In this document: positions 18,987 through 27,300 of the stretch, piece after piece
Layout: every line of letters begins with the position of its first letter
Position numbering within the stretch: the first letter of the stretch is position 1
NCBI GenBank assembly: GCA_905221435.1
Contig: CAJNDD010000001.1
Span: 1-64,000 of the forward strand
DNA: 64,000 nucleotides
Source of the DNA: a bacterium
Lineage (GTDB): Bacteria > Bacillota > Bacilli > Lactobacillales > Streptococcaceae
Reading direction: 5' to 3'
Notes under the pieces: model-generated
The model's database searches: none
Told to the model about the DNA's origin: nothing
Seen by the model: the letters and a program-made list of their open reading frames with translations, nothing else
Translations under genes and position numbers: made by a program

Positions 18987-19967
18987 TTATTCAAACTTTC
19001 CTTTATTGGCTTCGTTTGAAGCTTTCATGCTAATCTGTAAAAGATTGGTGAGATTCTCATTATCAAGGCTAGCATCTCCGTTATTATTCACTTTTATGGC
19101 GAGGTAATGAGGGTTTCGATCAAAATAATCCATTCCCTCTAAGTCTACATAGTTGTCAGCTTTAAAATCAAGCGCAGCTAATTGAAAAACGAACCGAATA
19201 TTTAGGGCTTTAGCATAGTCGGTCTGACCAACCTTTTGTTGCTCTTTCACCAAACCTTGAAAGAAGTCTTGGAAGTTATTATGATAAGTAGCCTTGACTT
19301 CGTATTGGTAGGTATCTACAGATGGGGACATAAATTTCAAATAAACCATGTCGTCCTCTACCTTATAATCCTCAAGAGTATAGGCACCTGCTTTTCCTAA
19401 GGCATTGGTGTTGACCTTGAAAAACATAGGTGCATAAATTTTGAGAGGATATTTTTCTCCTTTATATTCAAAGACGGTATCATTTGAAAAATTCGGATAG
19501 CGTTTAGAAAGTTCAGGTACTATGGCTTCATTCCAAATTTTATCAAATAATTCTTCCTGATTACTTGCGCCAGCTGCTTTCACAACTAGATCAAAGTTTT
19601 CTTGGTTGACAAAGACAGCGTCCACTAGCTTGAGAGCAGCTTGAACCTTAGGATCAGAAATTTCTTTTTTCTTTTTCTCGAGATTTTCAGCTGCTTCTTT
19701 AGTGCGATCTAAAGTTTTATTAAATTGACTGCCACTGTTTGTTTCAACAAAGGTTCTCTCATAGTTGGTAGGTGCAACTTTGACATTCCAGTCAAATGAA
19801 GCAGCAGGGCCAGTCACATCTTTCTTGTGATAGGTCGAGGATTCAGTCCTTTGTGAGTCCTCAGAGTGATTAGTAGCCGTAGTTGAGGAATTTGATGAAC
19901 AGCCAATAAGGGCGAATGCTAAAATTGTAGCAGTAGTTAAAAAATAAACTCTAAACTTTTTTCTCAT
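18987..19967 (-). CDS. Hypothetical lipoprotein
   Basis: A 326-aa secreted protein with a signal peptide and lipobox ALIGC (Cys 23), followed by a serine/threonine-rich linker (residues 24-50). The rest is soluble, with a coiled-coil-prone stretch (TKEAAENLEKKKKEI) and a conserved-looking middle (VFEYKGEKYPLKIYAPMF). I do not recognise the family. It is transcribed away from the duplicated lipoprotein genes of the lipase-effector locus. Its 3' end lies 31 bases from the IS3 element. Surface anchoring is inferred from the lipobox; function is unknown. Confidence 0.75.
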   Translation of the reverse strand: MRKKFRVYFLTTATILAFALIGCSSNSSTTATNHSEDSQRTESSTYHKKDVTGPAASFDWNVKVAPTNYERTFVETNSGSQFNKTLDRTKEAAENLEKKKKEISDPKVQAALKLVDAVFVNQENFDLVVKAAGASNQEELFDKIWNEAIVPELSKRYPNFSNDTVFEYKGEKYPLKIYAPMFFKVNTNALGKAGAYTLEDYKVEDDMVYLKFMSPSVDTYQYEVKATYHNNFQDFFQGLVKEQQKVGQTDYAKALNIRFVFQLAALDFKADNYVDLEGMDYFDRNPHYLAIKVNNNGDASLDNENLTNLLQISMKASNEANKGKFE

Positions 19968-20291
19968 TGTAGTCTCCTTTCACAATAACGTATATTGTGT
20001 TTCTCTATTATACCATTCTCTTCATATTTTTGTACGATTGACTAGTAAAAGGTATGATGGAAGAATTCAGTTTGTCCAAAGCAGTTTTGGAGAAATATTT
20101 GAAAGACTTTAATGTTTTTGAACGATAAGTAGAAAAGAATTTTTATTTGATTTTTTACTATACACCAGTGTGGAGTAAGGAATAAATTATATTTAGTTTA
20201 ATGAATTCAGTTTTAAAAGCTACTTTTATGGTATATTATAAGGGAACTATGGTCAGCTGTTTTATTGAATATTATAAATAAGGAGAAGGTT
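19968..20291. other. Intergenic region, divergent promoters
   Basis: About 320 bases without a convincing gene. It holds a possible promoter for the minus-strand lipoprotein and, near 20230-20240, the extended -10 ATGGTATATT of the plus-strand locus. A 24-codon reading frame (ATG 20054, beginning MMEEFSLSKAVLEKYLKDF) is present; it may be a remnant and is not called as a gene. Confidence 0.5.
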
Positions 20292-20954
20292 ATGAAAAAA
20301 CGCATGTTTTTCGCAATGTTACTTTTAGGAGGATTGATAATGATAGGATTAACAGGATGTGGAGAAAATAAGAATAGTCGAGAATGGATTGAAAACAAAG
20401 TCTCTGAGGTCGGCCGTGTCTATCCAACTGAGAATCTCTTTGACTTGTTTAAGCAATTTCCGGAAGGGTTCAAAGTAAATCAAGTATATATAAAACGTGG
20501 AACATATATTATCGAGATAACTTTACAAGGAGATAGTAGTAACCAAACAATTTCTGGAGTACTAACTAAGACACGTGCTTCTGATGATATTACTGAAAAG
20601 CCAGAATAAACAATAAAAGTAGATTATATCGATAGGAAATTTACCTTTTCTGATGAGGAGAAGGCGAAAGAAATATGGCCTTTTGATGGATTTTTATTTC
20701 AAAAGTTAACGATTGATCATTCATTTTTATCTTCAATGTCTATGAAATCCAAAAGTTATAATGGCAATAATGGAGCATTTGATATTGATTATTTAGTTCG
20801 GAATCAAACTATCAATCAGTATTTTAAAAAAGATGAAAACGAACAAACAACATTAGGTTTTGGAAGTTCATACCGAAACGACGATTATTACTATTATTCA
20901 GTAACTGTCAACTACGATAGTGTTTATACATTTAGGGAAACGGTATCTAATTAA
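20292..20954 (+). pseudogene. Lipoprotein immunity-like gene, copy 1, with a premature stop
   Basis: First of two tandem lipoprotein paralogues upstream of the lipase effector gene. The N terminus MKKRMFFAMLLLGGLIMIG-LTGC has a lipobox; NSREWIENKVSEVGRVYPTENLF follows. An in-frame TAA at 20607-20609 stops it at 105 codons, but the same frame continues for 115 codons with clear similarity to copy 2 (FDGFLFQKL, NGNNGAFDIDYLV, LGFGSSYRNDDYYYYSVTV). A single substitution could explain the stop. Copy 2 is intact, so loss of this copy may be tolerated. Confidence 0.82.
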
Positions 20955-20964
20955 TAGGAAATAA

Positions 20965-21045
20965 AATGCTAGATGAAAAATTTGTGAATAGTGGAATTCC
21001 AACTTTAGATGTGTCTAATCTGACTTACGAATGTGAACAAGATGC
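20965..21045 (+). pseudogene. Truncated 5' end of a lipase-effector gene
   Basis: An ATG at 20965 opens a frame whose residues NSGIPTLDVSNLTYECE match the start of the intact lipase gene (NSGIATLDAANLTYEFE). The homology ends near 21045, where the second copy of the promoter and lipoprotein begins. This is the scar of a tandem duplication or of recombination that removed the rest of a first lipase gene. Confidence 0.8.
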
Positions 21046-21126
21046 AAGGAATTGTTGCTTTTATGGTATACTATAAGTGAACTACGGTTAGCTATTTTAT
21101 TGAATATCATAAATAAGGAGAAGGTT

Positions 21127-21804
21127 ATGAAAAAACGCACTTTTCTCACAATATTACTTTTAGGGGGATTGATCATGATAGGATTGGCGGGATGTAGAGA
21201 AAATAAGAACAGTCGAGAATGGATTGAGAACAAAGTCTCTGAGGTTAGTCGTGTCTATCCAACCGAGAATCTGTTTGACTTGTTTAAGCAATTTCCAGAA
21301 GGGTTTGAGATTGAGCAGGTCTATTTTAAAAAGAAAAGTGATGGAATTGACGATTTTATCACAGAAATTAAGCTGAAAGGTGATGCAACATCGCATACAA
21401 TAACGGGTACTCTTTCTAAAATCCCAGCGAAGGATGATACACCAAAAAGCGAAGAAGAAGTAGTAAGTGTTCAATATGTAGACAATAAATTTATTTTTTC
21501 TGATGAAGAAACTGCTAAAAAAATATGGAAGTTTGATGGTTTCTTGTTTCAAAAACTTGGTATAGATAAAGAATTTTTAAGTAAATTATCATTAAAAAAC
21601 AAACATTTTAACGGAAATAATGGTTCTTTTGATATAGATTATATTATTAAAAACACAACGATTAACCAATATTTTAATAAACAGCAACAAGTTGAAACAG
21701 TGCTAGGATTTGGTAGTTCTTTGAGATTAGATGACTTTTATTACTATTCTGTTACTGTTGATTTTAATGATGGCTATTATTTTAAGGAGAGAGTATCGAA
21801 TTAG
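21127..21804 (+). CDS. Lipoprotein, probable immunity protein to the lipase effector (TilA-like role)
   Basis: Intact second paralogue, 225 aa. The start chosen is ATG 21127 behind AAGGAGAAGG; the frame is open further upstream without a ribosome-binding site. A signal peptide with lipobox LAGC (Cys about 24) should place it on the outer face of the membrane. The body is soluble, ending LGFGSSLRLDDFYYYSVTVDF. Its stop lies nine bases before the lipase gene. In the S. aureus TslA system, lipoprotein immunity genes often occur in several copies; by analogy this protein may neutralise the lipase outside the cell. Sequence identity to TilA was not testable. Confidence 0.7.
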   Translation: MKKRTFLTILLLGGLIMIGLAGCRENKNSREWIENKVSEVSRVYPTENLFDLFKQFPEGFEIEQVYFKKKSDGIDDFITEIKLKGDATSHTITGTLSKIPAKDDTPKSEEEVVSVQYVDNKFIFSDEETAKKIWKFDGFLFQKLGIDKEFLSKLSLKNKHFNGNNGSFDIDYIIKNTTINQYFNKQQQVETVLGFGSSLRLDDFYYYSVTVDFNDGYYFKERVSN

Positions 21805-21813
21805 GAGAGAAGT

Positions 21814-23097
21814 ATGAGTAAAAAGGATACAGCAAATAGTGGTATTGCTACTCTAGATGCAGCAAATTTGACTTACGAATTTGAGAATGTGCGAGTTAAC
21901 CAACCTGAAATTGGACATGATGATAGAAAACAACTTCTTAATGCAGTAGACAGAAGTAAACCTCTCCCCTCCAACCTCCAATATCTAGATGATTTTCATG
22001 ATGATTCCACTGGTACAAGTGGTACAGCCTTCCTAGATAAGGATAGTGGAGAGGTGATTATTGCCTATACGGGAACGAATCCTAATGCGGATATAGTCAA
22101 GGATGTCGCTACAGATGTCGGTAGTATAGCCATGGCGCTCGGTTTTCATTATGATGAAGCTTTCAAATTTTATGAAAGGATTCGACAGAGATACGGAGAT
22201 AATATTACTCTAACTGGACATTCTTTAGGAGGTAACATCGCTCAGAGGGTGGCCTTAGAGTATAACGCTCCGCGTACTGTGGTATATAACTCAGCGCCTC
22301 TTTATTTAGAAGGTCTTATCAAATCTAAAGATAGAATTATAGATTACCTAACTCCTTGGGATTCAGCTCGTGAGAAGATTCTCAATAAACGAAAGACATT
22401 CACAGGTCAAGTGGTACGAATCCGTACTCAAGATGACTTTCTTAACAATATCTCAAAGCCTTTTTTAGGTGTATACTTGGGAGAAGATTATTTGCTTGAA
22501 AATTCCGGTGGGCACAGTATTGATCCGGATATTACGGGTGATAAAAATCAAATTAACCAAATCAAGGATATTTTGGAAAAACAGAGTCCAGAGAAAATGA
22601 CTGGACTTGAAAAGAAGAACTATGAGACCCTGAAGAAATTGCAAGGTGTCAAAAATGGACTTCTAAAGCAGTTGAGTACCCAATTTTTATCAGATGGTAG
22701 TATAAGTAGCCATGAGATGTTCTTCTTGGACAGCGTTCAAGCAACAGCTGTTGCGACGGCAATGACAGAGAGCGTCAGCAACGGACACAGCGAGATTGAG
22801 GCAGTGGCTAAAAAAGCAGTTACAGATGCTGAAACACTCTACGATAAAAGTAAGGAAGTTCCCTGGTTTGTAACAGAGTTGACTTATGATGAGATAGAGG
22901 ATGCCTATGCAGATGCTGGGGTAACGTATGATAGTATTGTGGGTGAGACTCAGAGACATTTTGATAAAAAAGTAAGTAAATCAGCTGAGATTGTAAAAGC
23001 CTTTACGGATTTGGAAACCAACATTCAAAAAGGTGTTGAACAGGCAGTTGAAGGAGATGAAAGCTTGGCAAGGGATATTAATCAATGGACAAACTAG
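21814..23097 (+). CDS. T7SS lipase effector with N-terminal lipase and C-terminal helical (reverse LXG-like) domain
   Basis: A 427-aa protein with no signal peptide. Residues about 20-240 are a class 3 lipase-type alpha/beta hydrolase: AYTGTN (84-89) at the oxyanion position, the nucleophile elbow GHSLGG with Ser137, and a candidate His234 in SGGHSIDPD; Asp207 or Asp208 may complete the triad. Residues about 255-427 are predicted helical and would be the secretion domain. It is followed by two small overlapping genes. This order (lipase first, helical domain last, two small partners, lipoprotein immunity) is the inverted arrangement described for S. aureus TslA, a T7SS phospholipase toxin. 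Function is inferred. Confidence 0.75.
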   Translation: MSKKDTANSGIATLDAANLTYEFENVRVNQPEIGHDDRKQLLNAVDRSKPLPSNLQYLDDFHDDSTGTSGTAFLDKDSGEVIIAYTGTNPNADIVKDVATDVGSIAMALGFHYDEAFKFYERIRQRYGDNITLTGHSLGGNIAQRVALEYNAPRTVVYNSAPLYLEGLIKSKDRIIDYLTPWDSAREKILNKRKTFTGQVVRIRTQDDFLNNISKPFLGVYLGEDYLLENSGGHSIDPDITGDKNQINQIKDILEKQSPEKMTGLEKKNYETLKKLQGVKNGLLKQLSTQFLSDGSISSHEMFFLDSVQATAVATAMTESVSNGHSEIEAVAKKAVTDAETLYDKSKEVPWFVTELTYDEIEDAYADAGVTYDSIVGETQRHFDKKVSKSAEIVKAFTDLETNIQKGVEQAVEGDESLARDINQWTN

Positions 23098-23501
23098 AAG
23101 AAATTCAAACTAAAATAAAAAAGCAAGAAGAGGGACTTTTGTCTTTGGAGGATGACTATAGAACTGCTAAGAAGAAAATAGAAGAATCTTATGAAAATTT
23201 GGATGATAATCGTTCTCAGTTGACAAGACTATACGAGGAGTTTGAAAACATTGCTTATGATTTTGGTAGACAGAATTCTGGAGATGAGAGAGAGCGCCAC
23301 CAATTTCTGATGTTATTAGAATCTTATTCAAGTGAGACGAGTAGTGAGTATCTTCGTCAGTATGCTAAAATAGAGGCAAAAGATGAAGAGTTGCAGACTC
23401 AGTACCGAAAAGAGCGCTCTCGCTTAGAAAAAGAGTTAGAAGAGAGTTATAGTCAAAGAAAAGACTTATATGAGTTAGAAAGGGGGCAGAAGAAATGCTA
23501 G
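23085..23501 (+). CDS. Coiled-coil T7SS partner protein (TlaA/Lap2-like)
   Basis: A 138-aa, strongly charged, nearly all-helical protein (repeated KK/EE heptads such as LEDDYRTAKKKIEESYENLDDN). Its start overlaps the lipase gene by 13 bases and its end overlaps the next gene by seven. By position and shape it would bind the helical C-terminal domain of the lipase as a targeting factor, like TlaA proteins in S. aureus or Lap2/DUF3958 proteins at LXG loci. No enzymatic motif is seen. Confidence 0.65.
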   Translation: MDKLEEIQTKIKKQEEGLLSLEDDYRTAKKKIEESYENLDDNRSQLTRLYEEFENIAYDFGRQNSGDERERHQFLMLLESYSSETSSEYLRQYAKIEAKDEELQTQYRKERSRLEKELEESYSQRKDLYELERGQKKC

Positions 23502-23809
23502 TGGATTTAGTCATAGATGCTTTGATTGGCCCCATGTCAGAATCAGCCAGACGAGAAATCAAAAAAACATTGGAAAGAGCAGCTATCAAAGCCTTTTGTG
23601 CTCCTCCTATAAAATCAGGTAGAAAAGATATTGTAGATAAGTATGATGAGGAGATAGGGGTTCTTGCTATGACAAATAAGACTGCTGTAACGACTTTAGC
23701 AGCTCAAATGGATAGCTCAATTAATGGTTTGGGACAAAAAGCAATTAGCGAGACCGTTAGTAAAAATAGTACGTCTTTTGAAGATTTAACTCCCAAAAAG
23801 AAAAAATAG
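23495..23809 (+). CDS. Small T7SS partner protein (TlaA/Lap1-like)
   Basis: A 104-aa protein with a hydrophobic/amphipathic N-terminal helix (MLVDLVIDALIGPMSESARREIKK) and a C-terminal lysine tail (PKKKK). It is the last gene of the lipase operon and is followed by a terminator with a UUCG loop. It may be the second helical-hairpin partner of the effector. The family was not recognised and the role is inferred from context. Confidence 0.6.
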   Translation: MLVDLVIDALIGPMSESARREIKKTLERAAIKAFCAPPIKSGRKDIVDKYDEEIGVLAMTNKTAVTTLAAQMDSSINGLGQKAISETVSKNSTSFEDLTPKKKK

Positions 23810-23873
23810 TGCTTTGACCATGTCGCGTTCCTTCCTGACTTTTCCTTGCAACTATTTTTCCAAATATTCGTTT

Positions 23874-23901
23874 TCAAAGTCATCTTCGGATGACTTTTTG
23901 A
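23874..23901 (+). terminator. Terminator with UUCG tetraloop
   Basis: Stem AAAGTCATC/GATGACTTT closes a TTCG loop (very stable C-UUCG-G tetraloop) followed by a T tract. It ends the lipase-effector operon. Confidence 0.92.
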
Positions 23902-23931
23902 TAAGCTAGTAGAAATGCAGAGGTACTAGGG

Positions 23932-24723
23932 ATGTATCAAGAATTACAAAGAAAAGTGATAGAAGAAAAACCAAGCTATAGCCGAGAAGAAATCCAGTGG
24001 TTGCTTGAGCATTTAGGAGATCCCTCTCCAGAAATTCGAGACAAACTTGTTTTTACGAGTTTGGCTAGAGCGATTCAAGAAGAGTTGTTTTCCCTTGATC
24101 AGTTTCAGTTTATCTCAGAAGAGGTCTCCTCTGATGAAGGTCTATACAAAGAGATTGATAGTAGAGGAGTTTCAGCTCTTAAACGTTCTTTTAGGGCACT
24201 TATTTATGCCAATCTACTGTCCTGCGATGGTACTAAGGAATCACTTTATTACCAGCAGTTGCCTTCTCCTATCAGGGCTACCATGCTAAATCAAGGCTTA
24301 CACTATCTTACAAAGGAAAAAGAGACGACGGGCTACTCTCATCAGTATGGTTGGGTTCACGCTTTTGCGCATGGGGCTGATCTCTTGACGGAAGTTATAT
24401 GCCATCCTGGCTTTCCAAAGTCAGATATAGCCGAAGCATTTGAAATCATTGGGAAAATTTTTAAAGGAGTTGAGATTCGTTTTACAAATGATGAAGATTG
24501 GCGGTTAGCGAGAGTACTTTATGAACCAATTTTACGAGGGAAAATCGAGCCGTCTCTACTCACTGCTTGGCTGCAAACAGTCGAATTTCCCTTGAAAGAA
24601 GTAAATGATTTCCATAAATTTTCCAATTTCAGATCTTGTTTGCTGGAAATTTACCTTCAACTAGACTGTCATAATTTTTTACAAGATGACTTGAAAAAAA
24701 TCATTCAATCTTTTCACTATTAA
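23932..24723 (+). CDS. DUF2785 family protein
   Basis: A 263-aa, mostly helical cytoplasmic protein of the DUF2785 family, which is found in streptococci and bacilli and has no known function. Diagnostic stretches are EIDSRGVSALKRSFRALIYANLL and YGWVHAFAHGADLL. It is separated from the effector operon by a strong terminator and is probably part of the regular chromosome rather than the toxin locus. A 22-codon frame (ATG 24741) after it looks like debris. Confidence 0.8.
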   Translation: MYQELQRKVIEEKPSYSREEIQWLLEHLGDPSPEIRDKLVFTSLARAIQEELFSLDQFQFISEEVSSDEGLYKEIDSRGVSALKRSFRALIYANLLSCDGTKESLYYQQLPSPIRATMLNQGLHYLTKEKETTGYSHQYGWVHAFAHGADLLTEVICHPGFPKSDIAEAFEIIGKIFKGVEIRFTNDEDWRLARVLYEPILRGKIEPSLLTAWLQTVEFPLKEVNDFHKFSNFRSCLLEIYLQLDCHNFLQDDLKKIIQSFHY

Positions 24724-24810
24724 ATTTTATAGGGTTACTGTATGGGAAGTTCTTCTAATAGATTAGCTAATCGTTTTGAAAAAGTATTGAAATCGAAATG
24801 GTGCAGATAG

Positions 24811-24846
24811 TAAAAGAGGTTGGATATTTATCCCAACCTCTTTTTA
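24811..24846. terminator. Bidirectional terminator before butA
   Basis: Stem AAAGAGGTTGG/CCAACCTCTTT with a ten-base loop and T/A runs on both sides, between convergent genes. Confidence 0.88.
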
Positions 24847-24852
24847 TGTATC

Positions 24853-25617
24853 TTAATGGAATTGCATACCACCATCAACGATAATGGTTTGACCTGTGAT
24901 GTAGTTTGAATCTGGTCCAGCAAGGAAGCTGACAGCTACAGCCACATCTTCTGGTTCAGATAGACGTTTCAAGGTAATATCTTTTGCGAATGTCTGCATT
25001 CCCCATTCGTCATCTTTTCCAGCATTTTTCCCAACTTGGTGAGCAATATCGTACATCATTGGGGTTTTTACGATACCTGGTGCGTAGGCATTGACAGTAA
25101 TACCTGAGTCTGCCAAATCTCGTGCCAATGTTTGTGTAATTCCACGAACAGCAAATTTTGTACCACCATAAACTGTCAGGTTAGGATTTCCGACAACACC
25201 TGCTTGAGAGGTTGCGTTGATAATTTTACCACCGTGACCAAGTGCTTTAAATTGAGCTTGAGCAGCTTGGGAACCCCAAATCACCCCACCGACGTTAATA
25301 CTGAATGTACGTGTAAATTGTTCTTCTGTAATCGTATCAAGAGGAGTAGTTGGGGCGACACCAGCGTTATTTACGACAACATTCAAATCACCAAAATGGT
25401 CAACAACCTTTTGAAATGCTTGGGCAACTTCTGCTTGTTTTGAGACATCTGCTACGACAGCAAAAGCATTTTCAGCTGATAATTCGGCAACAGCTTTTTC
25501 AGCTGTTTCTGGATTGTAGTCTAAGACTCCTACTTTAAAGCCATCTTGGACCAAACGTTTTGCAATTGCAAAACCAATCCCTTGACCTGCACCTGTGACA
25601 ATAGCAACTTTAGACAT
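24853..25617 (-). CDS. butA: Acetoin/diacetyl reductase (short-chain dehydrogenase)
   Basis: NAD-dependent SDR enzyme interconverting diacetyl, acetoin and 2,3-butanediol in overflow metabolism of pyruvate. The 254-aa protein has the cofactor motif TGAGQGIG (residue 8), NNAGVAP, the catalytic Ser/Tyr/Lys set ([16 protein letters not shown]) and the C-terminal [13 protein letters not shown]. The closest family type is meso-2,3-butanediol dehydrogenase/(S)-acetoin forming, although other SDR substrates are possible. It has its own promoter (TTGAAA/TATACT, 17-base spacing, 25732-25760). Confidence 0.88.
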   Translation of the reverse strand: MSKVAIVTGAGQGIGFAIAKRLVQDGFKVGVLDYNPETAEKAVAELSAENAFAVVADVSKQAEVAQAFQKVVDHFGDLNVVVNNAGVAPTTPLDTITEEQFTRTFSINVGGVIWGSQAAQAQFKALGHGGKIINATSQAGVVGNPNLTVYGGTKFAVRGITQTLARDLADSGITVNAYAPGIVKTPMMYDIAHQVGKNAGKDDEWGMQTFAKDITLKRLSEPEDVAVAVSFLAGPDSNYITGQTIIVDGGMQFH

Positions 25618-25885
25618 ATGATTCCTCCTTGGTATCAGCGATACCGTTCAAATGTTCTATAAAAGAACAGCAAAGGTTTACAAATGAGCCTCGATAACGA
25701 TTCTTGAAACCCCTATCAACGCTATACTAATAGTATACACCTTTGAAAAAAATGTTTCAAATAAATGCCTCTATTGTATAACAGGATTCAAATGAAGCCT
25801 CAACAAAAATTTCCAAGTCATTTTTCTTGAATCCGCTCATTTGTTTTGGTAAACTGGTACATAGTTTTGAAAAAGGAGACTTATC

Positions 25886-26554
25886 ATGAAAAAATTTGTT
25901 GCTGAATTAATCGGTACATTTATGCTTGTGTTCATTGGAACAGGAGCTGTTGTTTTTGGAAATGGTCTTAATGGCCTTGGACACCTTGGAATTGCTTTTG
26001 CCTTTGGTTTGGCAATTGTAGTTGCAGCTTACTCAATCGGAACTGTTTCAGGTGCTCACTTGAACCCAGCGGTTTCGATCGCTATGTTTGTAAACAAACG
26101 TTTGTCATCTTCAGAACTTGTAAACTACATCCTTGGACAAGTAGTTGGAGCTTTCCTTGCGTCAGCTGCAGTCTTCTTCCTCTTGTCTAACTCAGGCATG
26201 TCAACTGCTAGTCTTGGTGAAAATGCCTTGGCAAACGGTGTAACTATCTTTGGTGGTTTCCTGTTTGAAGTCATCGCAACTTTCTTGTTTGTTTTAGTGA
26301 TCATGACCGTGACTTCAGCAAGCAAGGGCAATGGTGCAATCGCTGGTTTGGTAATTGGTTTGTCATTGACAGCTATGATTCTTGTGGGATTGAACATCAC
26401 AGGACTTTCAGTAAATCCAGCTCGTAGTTTAGCGCCTGCTGTATTGGTAGGTGGCGCAGCTCTTCAACAAGTATGGATTTTCATCCTTGCCCCAATCGTT
26501 GGTGGCGTTCTTGCAGCTCTTGTTGCGAAAAACTGCCTTGGAACAGAAGAATAA
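25886..26554 (+). CDS. Aquaporin (MIP family channel)
   Basis: Membrane channel of 222 aa with six helices and both half-helix NPA motifs (GAHLNPAVS near residue 62, and GLSVNPARS near residue 177). The arginine after the second NPA and the AEF-type start (MKKFVAELIGTFMLVFIG) favour an AqpZ-like water channel over a glycerol facilitator; this is inference. It has a promoter TTGAAT/TAAACT (25827-25855) and an AAGGAGA ribosome-binding site. Confidence 0.92.
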   Translation: MKKFVAELIGTFMLVFIGTGAVVFGNGLNGLGHLGIAFAFGLAIVVAAYSIGTVSGAHLNPAVSIAMFVNKRLSSSELVNYILGQVVGAFLASAAVFFLLSNSGMSTASLGENALANGVTIFGGFLFEVIATFLFVLVIMTVTSASKGNGAIAGLVIGLSLTAMILVGLNITGLSVNPARSLAPAVLVGGAALQQVWIFILAPIVGGVLAALVAKNCLGTEE

Positions 26555-26560
26555 TAAGCA

Positions 26561-26602
26561 AAAAGAGCCTTGCTCCCCAATTTGAGGAACAGGGCTTTTT
26601 CT
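26561..26602 (+). terminator. Aquaporin gene terminator
   Basis: Interrupted stem pairing AAAGAGCC with GGGCTTTTT around GCTCC/GGAAC, followed by a T tract. Confidence 0.7.
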
Positions 26603-26610
26603 ATGCAAAC

Positions 26611-26647
26611 AAAAAAGCACTCCCATTATTTTGAATGGGAGTGTTTC
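26611..26647 (-). terminator. trxA terminator
   Basis: On the minus strand AAACACTCCCATT/AATGGGAGTGCTTTTTT forms a stem with a six-base loop and T tract just after trxA. Confidence 0.88.
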
Positions 26648-26651
26648 GTGA

Positions 26652-26966
26652 TTAGCTCAATTCAGCAACGATGGCCTTGATTTGTTCCGCAGTATGAACA
26701 CCCGCAACTTGTTTCACCACTTGGCCGTCTTTTTTGAAGAGAAGAGTTGGGATAGACATGATTCCAAAGGCACGAGCTGTGTTTGGATTTTCATCTACGT
26801 CCATTTTAACGATTTTCAAGACATCTTCTGAAAGTTCTTCAGACAATTTGTCCAAGATCGGACCTTGCATACGACATGGACCACACCAAGTTGCCCAGAA
26901 GTCTACCAAGACCAAACCGTCTTTTGTTTCTTGTTCAAATGTTGCATCTGTAATTGCTTTTGCCAT
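26652..26966 (-). CDS. trxA: Thioredoxin
   Basis: A 104-aa thiol-disulfide carrier with the canonical active site WATWCGPC (Cys near 29 and 32) and the cis-proline motif MSIPTLLF. It reduces cytoplasmic protein disulfides with thioredoxin reductase. It is the second gene of a two-gene unit, 15 bases after a DUF4649 gene. The promoter of this unit is next to a palindrome that also lies at the MarR gene promoter, which suggests common control. Confidence 0.95.
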   Translation of the reverse strand: MAKAITDATFEQETKDGLVLVDFWATWCGPCRMQGPILDKLSEELSEDVLKIVKMDVDENPNTARAFGIMSIPTLLFKKDGQVVKQVAGVHTAEQIKAIVAELS

Positions 26967-26981
26967 TGTATTTCTCCTTTT

Positions 26982-27203
26982 TTAGTTATATTGGCTTAAA
27001 TCTTGTTTCATGAGATAGAAGAAGACATCTCCATAAGTCCCATGGTAGTCCAAATCATGACCATTATAGGTTAATTTTTGAACTGGGTAATAGTCTGCGA
27101 CACCGATAAGGCAGGCTTGTTGAGAGCGTTCAAAGTCTTCATAAGACTGGAAAGTCATGGTTCTCTCTTGCTTGCTGGCATCTAGATAGGTAATTTCGAT
27201 CAT
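26982..27203 (-). CDS. DUF4649-type small protein
   Basis: A 73-aa soluble protein (MIEITYLDASKQERTM start, YNGHDLDYHGTYGDVFFYL near the end). It fits the small streptococcal DUF4649 family of unknown function, usually next to trxA. A good promoter precedes it (TTGACA/TACAAT, 17-base spacing) with AAGGAG before the ATG. Expression with trxA hints at a redox-linked role, but nothing in the sequence proves it. Confidence 0.7.
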   Translation of the reverse strand: MIEITYLDASKQERTMTFQSYEDFERSQQACLIGVADYYPVQKLTYNGHDLDYHGTYGDVFFYLMKQDLSQYN

Positions 27204-27270
27204 ATAAAACTCCTTTATTCGATCTTGACTTTATTGTACTCCTTGAAAAGAGAAATGTCAAGAAAAATGA

Positions 27271-27282
27271 TTGCGCACGCAA
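27271..27282. promoter_or_regulatory. Palindromic operator upstream of DUF4649-trxA
   Basis: TTGCGCACGCAA (arms TTGCG/CGCAA) lies about 14 bases upstream of the -35 TTGACA of the DUF4649-trxA promoter. The MarR gene promoter has the near-identical TTGCGCATGCAA. Confidence 0.6.
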
Positions 27283-27300
27283 CTTTTTTAAAAAATCTGA

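Larger units (their letters stand above)
20223..21058 (+). repeat. Tandem duplication unit 1 of the lipoprotein/lipase locus
   Basis: The promoter and leader beginning TTTTATGGTATA at 20223 recur at 21059, followed in both places by AAATAAGGAGAAGGTTATG and a homologous lipoprotein gene. The first unit runs from 20223 to about 21058 and ends inside a truncated copy of the lipase gene's 5' end. This shows an old duplication of [promoter - lipoprotein - start of lipase gene] with later divergence. Confidence 0.8.

Noticed and set aside
24741..24810. A 22-codon frame (MGSSSNRLANRFEKVLKSKW) after the DUF2785 gene
   Set aside because: Too short, without clear ribosome-binding site, and no similarity recognised.
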